A DNA stretch of 64,000 nucleotides from Shewanella cyperi (GTDB lineage Bacteria > Pseudomonadota > Gammaproteobacteria > Enterobacterales > Shewanellaceae). Location: assembly GCF_017354985.1 (NCBI RefSeq), contig NZ_CP071501.1, forward strand, positions 1,259,501 through 1,323,500, in the 5' to 3' direction. Positions 48,032 through 58,824 of the stretch are shown here, piece after piece (position 1 is the stretch's first letter; each line of letters opens with the position of its first letter). Below the pieces are notes generated by a model. That model worked only from the letters and a program-made list of their open reading frames with translations. It made no database searches and was not told the origin of the DNA. A program made the translations under genes and the position numbers.

Positions 48032-48736
48032 ATGACAAAATCCATCACCAACAGCGCCATGCAGCAAGAGTTGGCTTCCGCCTTCGCTTTCCGTCATGCC
48101 TGCAAACTGTTTGACGAAAATAAGAAAATCTCCGTCGATGAGTTCAATACTATTTTGGAAGCAGCCAGGCTGTCGCCCAGCTCCTTCGGTATGGAGCCCT
48201 GGCAATTGCTGGTGGTCCAGGCCCCCGAAAAACGGGAACTGTTCCGCGAGTTCAGTTGGGGCGCTAACGGCGGCTTCCATGGCACCCAAGGCCAGCTGGG
48301 CAGCGCCAGCCACTTTGTGATTTTCCTGGCGCATACGGATGTGACCATGCGGCATCATTCCGATTATCAGCAGCAGCTGATGCGCGAAACCAAGCACTTG
48401 CCGGAAGAGGTGATTGGTTTTATCAACCAGGCCTTCGAGAAATTTCAACTCCATGACTTTGAAATCGAAGGGCGCCGACAGATCATCGATTGGTCCGGTA
48501 AACAGGCCTACATTGCCCTTGGCAATATGATGACCACGGCCGCCTTGCTCGGCATAGACTCCTGTCCCATTGAGGGCTTTGAAATACAAAAAGCCACACA
48601 GGTGCTGGCAGAGGAATTCGGTATCGACACCGAGCGCTATGTACCGGCAGTGATGGCCGCCTTTGGCTACCGGGCAGCTGCGCCACACCACGAGAAAACC
48701 CGCCGCACCATGGAGCAGGTGGTACAGTGGTTTTAA
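48032..48736 (+). CDS. Nitroreductase-family NAD(P)H oxidoreductase
   Basis: A 234-residue FMN enzyme: N-terminal FAFRHACKLFDENKKISVDEFNTILEAARLSPSSFGMEPW binds FMN, and ALGNMMTTAALLGIDSCPIEGF is conserved. Such enzymes reduce nitro compounds or quinones. ATG at 48032 with caggag ahead; the open frame extends upstream without support. Together with its neighbours this suggests a quinone or electrophile detoxification set. Confidence 0.9.
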   Translation: MTKSITNSAMQQELASAFAFRHACKLFDENKKISVDEFNTILEAARLSPSSFGMEPWQLLVVQAPEKRELFREFSWGANGGFHGTQGQLGSASHFVIFLAHTDVTMRHHSDYQQQLMRETKHLPEEVIGFINQAFEKFQLHDFEIEGRRQIIDWSGKQAYIALGNMMTTAALLGIDSCPIEGFEIQKATQVLAEEFGIDTERYVPAVMAAFGYRAAAPHHEKTRRTMEQVVQWF

Positions 48737-48792
48737 GCGCCGTCATGGCCCGGCGAACCCCACCCTGTGAGCCGCTGACCGCGGCTCCTATA

Positions 48793-48812
48793 GTCATTGG
48801 TGCGGCAGTGCT
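48793..48812 (+). repeat. Direct repeat, copy 1
   Basis: gtcattggtgcggcagtgct, matching 49411-49430 at 19 of 20 bases; weaker similarity (TCCACTC) continues beyond. Confidence 0.75.
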
Positions 48813-49236
48813 GGCTAATGGGACTCCACTCTAGCTATGTAGGAACTTGCAAAGAAACTCAAAGAGATATCGCGAAGTTTGACTGTTGCACCGTTTCCCC
48901 CTTCGGAGCCGCCGAGGACGATGAGCTTGGGCGCGTAGCCGAGATAGGGATGTCGAGGCTGCTTCGGTCGAGCAGGGTGAGTGTCGCGCAGCGACAAGCT
49001 CACGAACGCGAGGCATGGAGCCGAGCTGGGGGGATTTACATGGATGTAAATCCGAGCGTCTGACGCGTTAGCCAATTTTCAGCATAAGGCTGAGGGGCTG
49101 TCGGCTCCGGTCGGGGGCATCCTTTGGGTTGCAAGGGCGAAGCTCGTTAGAGCGCTATGAGCGCGAGCCAAGGATGGGCGAGCTGGCTGTTAAACTGGGA
49201 CGTTGTTCGCGGATGAGCAAAGCCCCTTGCCCGGGT

Positions 49237-49344
49237 GTGGGTTGGAGACCCACGACTTTGTGCCGCTGGCACAGCGGCTATCTTGTGCTTTTGCACAACG
49301 TCCAGCAAAGGAAGTGCTTAATCACCTGCGGTGCGCTTTCGCAC
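49237..49344 (+). other. Chain of four stem-loops
   Basis: GTGGGT/ACCCAC (49237-49253), GCCGCTG/CAGCGGC (49262-49278), TTGTGC/GCACAA (49283-49298, loop TTTT), GTGCG/CGCAC (49331-49344, loop CTTT). All stems are perfect. No open frame of quality covers them, so a structured RNA or recombination element is possible. Confidence 0.6.
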
Positions 49345-49410
49345 TGCCACACCCGTGACACGGCGTGAATATGTCCCTATAGCCTCCCCTCGCCATCCAT
49401 GGCTCGGACG

Positions 49411-49430
49411 GTCACTGGTGCGGCAGTGCT
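49411..49430 (+). repeat. Direct repeat, copy 2
   Basis: gtcactggtgcggcagtgct, 618 bases after copy 1 with one mismatch. Confidence 0.75.
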
Positions 49431-49554
49431 TGTTCAAAGGTGTTCCACTCAAACAAAGGTGCTATCTCAGACTAAAGACCAGGAAGCACTTCAAATTTTC
49501 GCTTGCCGAATGGCAACGACCTCTGCCAAGATTCTGATTCAAGGAGATAAAACA

Positions 49555-49635
49555 ATGTTCAGGGAAGAAGCAAACCACTTCAGCCCGTGCGATAGCCATG
49601 CAGTGTGCACAGTGCTTTTATACAGTTGTATTTGA
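49555..49635 (+). CDS. Possible 26-residue peptide
   Basis: A short frame (MFREEANHFSPCDS...) behind a very good ribosome site (aaggag, 49541-49546, 8-base spacing). It may be a real small protein or the remnant 5' end of a lost gene; three cysteines are notable. No family recognised. Confidence 0.25.
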   Translation: MFREEANHFSPCDSHAVCTVLLYSCI

Positions 49636-49757
49636 GTCTTGAGAAAAAGCCGCTTAAACGGACAACAATGTCGCACGCTATTTCTGGAACATTTCTGAGA
49701 ATAATTTCAAAATCAGCAAATTAAATATCATGCGCGAAACAAAACGAGCAGAAATCA

Positions 49758-49955
49758 TGCGCATGCGCACTTTCCACCCAGAATGATTTTTGTTAACGTA
49801 GAAATCAAATTTAAAAACAGCGTGTTGCGAGCGATTTTGCCAAGTGGTTGGAGGCGGTAGCGGCCGCGTAAGTGGAAAAAATGCAAACAGTTTTTCATTT
49901 TCAGCGAGAGCCGAAGCGTTCTGCGCGCCACGCGGGGAGATTATGCGCATGCGCA
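49758..49955. repeat. Two copies of the palindrome TGCGCATGCGCA
   Basis: Perfect 12-base palindromes at 49758-49769 and 49944-49955, preceded by ATCA and ATTA and followed by C. They are 186 bases apart in otherwise AT-rich sequence, just before the cassette. Confidence 0.7.
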
Positions 49956-49966
49956 CGATACAACTG

Positions 49967-50488
49967 TTATAATCACAAAGAGGAATCATGAAAATTTACT
50001 TCTTAATTCTTTTATTGAGTATTCCTATAGGGGCGAATGCAGATAATAAAATAGAAGCATTCTTTGGAGATTGGTGCGTTAATAAAGTAACTAAATACAG
50101 AGGTGGGTTAACGACTGAATCTGAAGCTAAGTCAAAGATTGGTTCTAAGCTAAGCATTTCGCCTGAAGTATACATTGATTCTGAGAAAAAAATTGAAAAC
50201 CCAATTTTAAAATTTAAATCTGAACAGGTCGTACTTGGAGAGGGTGTGGTTCGTGAAAAAGACTCAATATTTTATGGAGTCTACCCAGATAGAAAAAGTA
50301 AAAAGGTAATTGAGGTATACGAATCCTTGGATGAAAATTATCCCTGGTCTGAGTTAGAGCTAATTAATAACGAGTCATTCTTTGAGCTATATGATGGGTA
50401 TGTGTATGTCTATAGTAAGTGCTTATAACAAGGCCAGCCATGTCGTTGCGCTGGACTCGCAACAAATTGCTCGCCCATGCTGGCGGCG
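49967..50488 (+). mobile_element. Integron-type gene cassette (solitary)
   Basis: A 522-bp unit with one gene and an attC site. At its 5' end the sequence is G|TTATAA (G at 49966), and the R'' box of its attC is TTATAAC (50423-50429). The two are exact reverse complements, as expected when the circular cassette closes its attC. The stop codon lies in R'', a usual cassette feature. It is more AT-rich than the flanking core genes. No integrase gene is in the window. Confidence 0.75.
49988..50428 (+). CDS. Secreted cassette-encoded protein of unknown function
   Basis: A 146-residue protein with a signal peptide (MKIYFLILLLSIPIGANA, cleavage near residue 18). The mature part starts FFGDWCVNKV and continues with SEAKSKIGSKLSISPE and beta-rich sequence, a pattern reminiscent of small secreted lipocalin-like proteins (GxW near the start); two cysteines (DWC and the final KCL) could pair. 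It is AT-rich, unlike its neighbours. Ribosome site agagg. A TATAAT box lies at 49968, but so close to the ATG that the leader would be very short. Confidence 0.75.
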   Translation: MKIYFLILLLSIPIGANADNKIEAFFGDWCVNKVTKYRGGLTTESEAKSKIGSKLSISPEVYIDSEKKIENPILKFKSEQVVLGEGVVREKDSIFYGVYPDRKSKKVIEVYESLDENYPWSELELINNESFFELYDGYVYVYSKCL

Positions 50489-50494
50489 TTAGGT
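50423..50494 (+). mobile_element. attC recombination site
   Basis: A 72-base imperfect palindrome. R'' TTATAAC (50423-50429), L'' GGCCAGC, L' GCTGGC, and R' GTTAGGT (50488-50494), which fits GTTRRRY fully. Inside, CATG/CATG and GTTGCG/CGCAAC continue the stem. Size, ends and position behind a stop codon are those of integron attC sites. Confidence 0.78.
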
Positions 50495-50499
50495 TTCTA

Positions 50500-50832
50500 A
50501 TGGATATAGTATGCCCAAACTGTAGAAAGCCGTTAATGGCAAGGACTGATGTAGGTAAAATATTGCCACTTCGCCGTTGGAAGCTAGCAGAAGTACACTG
50601 CAAAAACTGTAATAAGGTTTGTGTCTCAACATCTTCATCAAGAGCTGTGTGGTTCATGATTTTCATGATCGCAGTTGTAGTATTGATGGTTGCAGGAAAG
50701 TATTTTTTGCAGTTAACTGACGGAAATAGTGTTTATAAAATACTTTTCTTCATAGTAGCCTACCTAGTCGTAAGTAAATGCTTCTCTTATTTTTGGCCGA
50801 AAATAATCACTCTTGAAGTAAAAAGAGAGTAG
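50500..50832 (+). CDS. Zinc-ribbon membrane protein, second cassette-like gene
   Basis: A 110-residue protein: N-terminal zinc ribbon with CPNC and, about 34 residues on, CKNC, then two membrane segments (WFMIFMIAVVVLMVAGKYF and ILFFIVAYLVVSKCF). The ATG is only 11 bases after the cassette cut point, as in typical cassettes, although no clear ribosome site is visible. AT-rich. Function unknown. Confidence 0.7.
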   Translation: MDIVCPNCRKPLMARTDVGKILPLRRWKLAEVHCKNCNKVCVSTSSSRAVWFMIFMIAVVVLMVAGKYFLQLTDGNSVYKILFFIVAYLVVSKCFSYFWPKIITLEVKRE

Positions 50833-50839
50833 CTGCAAA

Positions 50840-50860
50840 ACTTAACAAGTGACTGTGGCA
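50840..50860 (+). mobile_element. Possible truncated attC of the second cassette
   Basis: ACTTAAC (50840-50846) fits RYYYAAC and differs by one base from the reverse complement of GTTAGGT, the 5' end of this cassette. No matching L'/R' half is found at a normal distance (a GTTAAGC at 51106 is about 270 bases away), so the site looks broken. Confidence 0.4.
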
Positions 50861-50943
50861 GCCTTTTGTTTCTGCAAGTTTCTTGTTTCCATGCGCCTAT
50901 AGACGATATGAACCAATAGCCAAGGTACTTATGTGGCAAGTAC

Positions 50944-51135
50944 TCATTTCTGTGGCTTGCCGGTGCTGGTGATATGCACCAGCCAGGTAAACGGTTCAAA
51001 CTCGACCGGCACCCTCAAGGTCACTTTGCCCCCGGCAAGTGACCTTATTCATACCCCGTTGGCGATTCCGCCAACATAATCCCCGGACTGGTGGACAAAG
51101 CGGCAGTTAAGCCTTTTGTTGTCCTTGGCTGCCAT
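50944..51135 (-). pseudogene. Possible frameshifted small gene
   Basis: An ATG at 51135 with GGAGAAAGATAAC ahead opens a 28-codon frame (MAAKDNKRLNCRFVHQ...). It ends at 51049, and a second frame (VTLRVPVEFEPFTWLVHITS...) covers 51024-50944. Together they would make a protein of about 63 residues broken by a stop or frameshift. No family recognised. Confidence 0.3.
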
Positions 51136-51183
51136 GTTATCTTTCTCCATTGATTTTTCGTGCCATAAAAGCCTTTATTGCCC

Positions 51184-54656
<3,473 letters not shown>

Positions 54657-54657
<1 letters not shown>

Positions 54658-56135
54658 TGCCCGCTCTGATGCCCGCCCTGCAACTGAGTGCGCTTTCGGC
54701 CCTGATTGACAGCGCCCTGGGTGCCATTCCCCAGGATGAAAGCGAGCCACACCTCTCCAAACGGCCTGTGCGGATAGTGCTTGGCTACAGCGGCGGTCTC
54801 GACTCAGAACTGCTGGCCTGTGCCCTTGGTGACTTCGCCAAACGCCATCCGGACATCCAATGTATCGCCGCCCATGTGCACCATGGTCTGAGCCCTAACG
54901 CCGATGCCTGGGCCAGCCACTGCCAGAATAGCGCGGCACACTATGGTCTGCAGTTTCAGGAATTGCGGGTCACCTTGGCCAGGGACAAGGGATTGAGCCT
55001 GGAAGCCGAGGCGCGGGACAAGCGTTATCGGGCGCTGCTGTCCCTGCTGGGCCCCGGCGATGTGCTGCTGACCGCCCACCATGAGGACGATCAGCTGGAA
55101 ACCCTGTTGCTGGCCCTCAAGCGCGGTCAGGGCCCCAAGGGATTGGCGGCCATGGGACTGGTGCAACCCCTTACCCTTGCTAACAGCGAGGATGCGGCCA
55201 ACTGCTGGCAGCTGCGGCCCTTCCTGGGGCTGTCCCGCAGTGATATGGAGCAGACGGTCGAGGCGCTGGGACTGGTGCATATCGAAGATGAGAGCAACAG
55301 CGACACCCGCTTTGACCGCAATTTCCTGCGCCACGAAATTATCCCGCTGTTGAAGCAGCGTTGGCCGGCCTTTGCCCAGACCAGCGCCCGCAGCGCCGCC
55401 CTGTGCGCGTCCCAACAGCAGTTGTTGGATGCGGAAATGCGTAAACGCCTCGAACCCATGTTGCAAAGGGATGGAAGCTTACGCCTTTGCCTCACGGCGC
55501 TGGCAGAGCAGGAGCCATTGTGGCAGGAGCAGCTGCTGCGCGGTTTTATTGAGCTTAACGGCTTGCCGCTGCCGTCCCAACTGCAGCTGCAGGATGCGCT
55601 CAAGCAATTGCTCGGCGCCCGGGAAGATGCGGCTGTGCACCTGAGGTTTCAGGGGCTGGAGCTGCGCCGTTTCCAGGGCTGCGCCTATGCACTGGCCCCG
55701 GCTCTGCCTCCTGTGCTTGCCAATGCGACCCTTGATGATGTGAGTTCGGCGCCTGTTGCCGTGACCTTTTCCGCCCTGAAGCAGGGCATAGCGCTTGCCG
55801 ATGGCCGCCGTCTTTGGCTGGAGCCTGCCACCCCCGGTGAGCCCGGGCTAAGTGACATGGCCGGGGAGACAGAGTTGCAGATAGTCTTTGGCCTGCCCGG
55901 CAGCACCCGCACCCGGCCCCATCACAGGGAAAAGGGACGGGAGCTTAAAAAAGTCTGGCAGGAGCTGGGGGTGCCGCCCTGGGAACGGGCCTCGGTGCCC
56001 ATGCTGATGCTTGGCCTGTCAGTGAACACTGACATATCTGCCAGCGGGCAACTGCTGGCCGCCGCCGGTCTGTGGCTGGAGAAATCGGCCCTTGCCAAGC
56101 CAGGGGATATCGCCTGGCGCCTGTGTCTGGCTTAA
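54657..56135 (+). CDS. tilS: tRNA(Ile)-lysidine synthase TilS
   Basis: Converts the wobble C34 of tRNA-Ile (CAU) to lysidine using ATP, an essential step for reading AUA. PP-loop motif GYSGGLDSELLACAL near residue 43, HHEDDQLETLLLALKRG near 140, then the substrate-binding and C-terminal TilS domains (GLPGSTRTRPHHREKGRELKK). 492 residues, somewhat longer than E. coli. The ATG overlaps the dnaE stop (TGATG). Confidence 0.96.
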
Positions 56136-56176
56136 CTCAGAGCCGCTCCAGCCCGCCGCCGCTTTTGGGGGCTTAA

Positions 56177-57274
56177 TCAACCACCGTTCTTGGGTTTAAT
56201 CACCAGATAAGATACCTGCCGCTGACGGCCGTAGCGCACCAGGCTCGCCAGTTCACTCTGGCTGATGGGCACGTGGGCCGCGGCAATGGCGTCGGCCCGC
56301 TGCTCCACATTGGGGTCGTGAAAGAAAAAATACTGCTCGTTGCAGCCGCTCAGCACTATCCAGTGGGGGCCTTTTTCGCCGTTGAATCTGTAAGTGCTTA
56401 CCAACATCAGTACGCACCAACCTTCGGCCAACCAGGCTTTCAATTCATCTGTGCCGGGGGCGCAAGCCTGGCTTTCAATCCCGTGTGCTTTGAGCTGCTC
56501 GACAAAATCCTCATGCACCAGGCGGATCACCGCCTTCTTGTTGTCATCCCGTACCGAATCCACAAAGGGCACAGAGTCCGACTGGCAATAGAGGGCCACC
56601 CCGTAACCTCGGTTCAGTGCCGCCAATGCCAGACCGTGGGCGCTGCAGCCACCATGACCGCTGGTCATGTAGATGGTGGTGGCCTCACGCCACAGTTGCA
56701 GCTCAATCTGGCGGCTGGGGACAAACTCTGGTGTCAGGCAGGCAAAACTCATCAGCAGGCAGGCGGGACCACAACTGAAGGCAGTGGTCTGGGCATAGAG
56801 GGGCAGGTTGAGCATGATCTGCGGCCCGGGAGGAGTCAGACGCTTGTACATGCGAATGCCATCTGCCAGGTCATCATAATAATGGATCAGGGTTTTCAGT
56901 ACCTTATAACCATTTTTTTGATACAGATTGATGGCGGCCTCATTGTCACTGCGCACTTCCAGGCGTAAGGTGATATAGCCGCGCTCGACGGTTTCCCGTT
57001 CGCTGGCCTGCAGCAAAGTCAAACCAACCGCTTTGCCGCGAAACGCCTGGGAGGTGGCTATGGAGTAGAGCCTGGCCAGGTGGGTGCCGCGATGGAACAG
57101 CACCAGGCTGTAACCAGCCAATTGACCGTCTTCCTCGGCGACCAACATGCAGGCATGGCTGGATTGGATAAAACGTCGCATCTGCCGGGGACTTATCCTG
57201 TCACCGGGAAATACGTTCCATTCCAGCAGGTTGAGGGCGGAGGCATCATTGAGGGTGGCCTGGCGAATTTGCAT
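56177..57274 (-). CDS. GNAT acetyltransferase / C39-like peptidase fusion
   Basis: A 365-residue two-domain protein. Residues about 1-150 form a GNAT domain (YSIATSQAFRGKAVGLTLL; AAINLYQKNGYKV). Residues about 160-365 form a C39-type papain-like peptidase: Gln and Cys in QTTAFSCGPACLLMSF, His in GPHWIVLSG and Asp in FFFHDPN, so the catalytic set is complete. No transporter or signal peptide is attached. ATG at 57274 with aagagg seven bases ahead. It is divergent from an ATP-grasp gene, a pairing that suggests a joint peptide-modifying role; substrate unknown. Confidence 0.9.
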   Translation of the reverse strand: MQIRQATLNDASALNLLEWNVFPGDRISPRQMRRFIQSSHACMLVAEEDGQLAGYSLVLFHRGTHLARLYSIATSQAFRGKAVGLTLLQASERETVERGYITLRLEVRSDNEAAINLYQKNGYKVLKTLIHYYDDLADGIRMYKRLTPPGPQIMLNLPLYAQTTAFSCGPACLLMSFACLTPEFVPSRQIELQLWREATTIYMTSGHGGCSAHGLALAALNRGYGVALYCQSDSVPFVDSVRDDNKKAVIRLVHEDFVEQLKAHGIESQACAPGTDELKAWLAEGWCVLMLVSTYRFNGEKGPHWIVLSGCNEQYFFFHDPNVEQRADAIAAAHVPISQSELASLVRYGRQRQVSYLVIKPKNGG

Positions 57275-57349
57275 CTCGGGCCTCTTGGCGAATTGGCCAT
57301 GGGATACCACACTCTACTCTTGGAAAGGCAAAGGAGGCAATGGCTATTT

Positions 57350-58801
57350 ATGGCGCAATTTCTGATAGTAACGGATGACGCGAGCGACTGGCGCCCCTAC
57401 CTGCCGAGTGATTCCATGGTGCCGGTCAATGACTATCTGCAGGCCGGAGCCTATGCCGGTCAGGGGGTCACCCAGGTACTCAATCTCTGCCGCAGTTACG
57501 ACTATCTCAGCAGCGGTTATTACTGCTCTTTGCTGGCTGAGGCCCGCGGTCACAGGGTGATCCCCAGCGTGATGACCATTAACGACCTCAGTCAGGACCG
57601 CTTCTTCAGTCTGCCCCAGGCAGGGCTCGACAAACTGCCGCCCCAGGACGAGGTCCTGAGTTTCAAACTGTATTTTGGCCGCTGCGACAAGCCGGGGCTG
57701 GAGCGCATCGGCCGCAAGATTTTCGAACGTTTTACCGTGCCCGTGCTGACGGTTGAGCTGGCACTGGTGGCGGACAAGTGGCAGGTGCTGAAGATTGCGC
57801 CTTTTCCGTTCCAGGAACTCAGCGACAGCGAACAGGACGAATTTGCCAAATATCTGGAAATCTTTGCCCGCAAGGTGTGGCGGGCCCCCAAGCCGTCGCG
57901 GCGCTTTCGCTACGAGATAGCCATGCTGGTGGATGAACAGGAAAAGATGCCGCCCTCGGACAAGGGCGCCTTGAAGCGCTTTATCAAGGCCGCCAATCGC
58001 ATTGGCATGGATCTCAACATCATAGGGCCTGACGACCTGTCCCGTCTTGGCGAATACGACGGCCTGTTTATCCGCGCCACCACCAATATTGCCAATTTCA
58101 CCTATCGCTTTGCCAAGACCGCCGCCCAGTTGGGGCTGGTGGTGATGGACGATCCCGAGTCCATCATGAAGTGCACCAACAAGGTATTTCTGAGCGAGTT
58201 GCTGGCCAATCACAAGGTATCGACCCCCAAGAGCCTGGTGATCATGGAAAGCATGCAGAATTGGGAGCTGATAGTGATTGAGGAAATTGGTCTGCCGGCG
58301 GTGCTCAAGGTGCCTGATGGCGCCTTTTCCCTGGGGGTGGTCAAGGTCAAAACCGTGGAGGAACTGCGCACTCAGGCCCAGCGCATCTTTGAACACAGCT
58401 CATTGATTTTGGCCCAGGAATACCTGCCCACCGAATTTGACTGGCGCATCGGGGTATTGAACCGGCAGCCCATTTACGCCTGTCGTTACTACATGAGCCG
58501 GGGCCATTGGCAGATTTACCAACACCATCAGAGCGGCAGGATTTCCAGCGGTGGTTTCGATGCAGTGGATCTCAAACAGGTCCCCTCGGCGGTGCTGGAT
58601 GTGGCACTCAAGGCCGCCAACCTGATAGGCAGCGGCTTTTACGGGGTCGATGCCAAGGCGGTGAATGGCCGCGCCTGTGTGATTGAGGTCAATGACAATC
58701 CCAGCGTCGACCACGGGATTGAAGACTTGTTTCTCGGCGATCTGCTTTACGACAGGGTGATGACAGAATTTTTGCGCCGCATACAATTAAGGGGTCTGTG
58801 A
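57350..58801 (+). CDS. RimK-family ATP-grasp protein with RLAN domain
   Basis: A 483-residue protein. The first about 170 residues are a RimK-like ATP-grasp N-terminal (RLAN) domain (FLIVTDDASDWRPYLPS...); the rest is an ATP-grasp ligase with CTNKVFLSELLANHKVSTP, LKVPDGAFSLGVVKV and the metal-binding end VIEVNDNPSVDHGIED. ATP-grasp enzymes of this class join an amino acid to a carboxylate. ATG at 57350; aaaggagg lies 12 bases upstream, a rather long spacing, but no other in-frame start is near. Shares a 75-base divergent promoter region with the GNAT-C39 gene. Confidence 0.9.
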   Translation: MAQFLIVTDDASDWRPYLPSDSMVPVNDYLQAGAYAGQGVTQVLNLCRSYDYLSSGYYCSLLAEARGHRVIPSVMTINDLSQDRFFSLPQAGLDKLPPQDEVLSFKLYFGRCDKPGLERIGRKIFERFTVPVLTVELALVADKWQVLKIAPFPFQELSDSEQDEFAKYLEIFARKVWRAPKPSRRFRYEIAMLVDEQEKMPPSDKGALKRFIKAANRIGMDLNIIGPDDLSRLGEYDGLFIRATTNIANFTYRFAKTAAQLGLVVMDDPESIMKCTNKVFLSELLANHKVSTPKSLVIMESMQNWELIVIEEIGLPAVLKVPDGAFSLGVVKVKTVEELRTQAQRIFEHSSLILAQEYLPTEFDWRIGVLNRQPIYACRYYMSRGHWQIYQHHQSGRISSGGFDAVDLKQVPSAVLDVALKAANLIGSGFYGVDAKAVNGRACVIEVNDNPSVDHGIEDLFLGDLLYDRVMTEFLRRIQLRGL

Positions 58802-58812
58802 GACCCCTTAAT
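58786..58812 (+). terminator. Hairpin over the stop codon of the ATP-grasp gene
   Basis: Stem ATTAAGGGGTCT / AGACCCCTTAAT with loop GTG; the TGA stop lies within it. The T-tail is weak. Confidence 0.6.
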
Positions 58813-58824
58813 ATCGATTCTGCG

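Larger units (their letters stand above)
48737..49987. other. 1.25-kb region without convincing genes, rich in hairpins and repeats
   Basis: Open frames here are short, lack ribosome sites and read like chance frames. The first 650 bases carry many stem-loops: GAGCCGC/GCGGCTC near 48771, GTGAG-TGTCGC / GCGACA-CTCAC at 48977-49003, GGATTTACAT/ATGTAAATCC at 49032-49053, and four in a row at 49237-49344. The last 350 bases are AT-rich. It looks like a dispersed intergenic repeat element beside an integron cassette. Confidence 0.6.
50833..51183. other. 351-base region upstream of dnaE
   Basis: Contains three perfect stem-loops: GCTGGTG/CACCAGC (50965-50983), AAGGTCACTT/AAGTGACCTT (51017-51046) and GTTGGCG/CGCCAAC (51058-51075), plus a broken minus-strand frame (50944-51135). 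No promoter for dnaE is obvious. Confidence 0.5.

Noticed and set aside
48815..49075. An 86-codon minus-strand frame in the hairpin-rich region
   Set aside because: It has no ribosome site and runs through the stem-loops; composition (Pro/Ser/Leu) looks like a chance frame in a non-coding repeat.
49283..49298. TTGTGC-TTTT-GCACAA as an intrinsic terminator
   Set aside because: The T-run is in the loop, not after the stem, and neighbouring hairpins suggest a different kind of structure.
49678..49989. A 103-codon minus-strand frame before the cassette
   Set aside because: It reads through both 12-bp palindromes, giving a repeated VRMR-type peptide, and overlaps the cassette start; no ribosome site.
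51106..51112. GTTAAGC as the 3' end of an intact second attC
   Set aside because: It is about 270 bases from the candidate R'' box, far beyond normal attC length, and no complementary L' box lies next to it.
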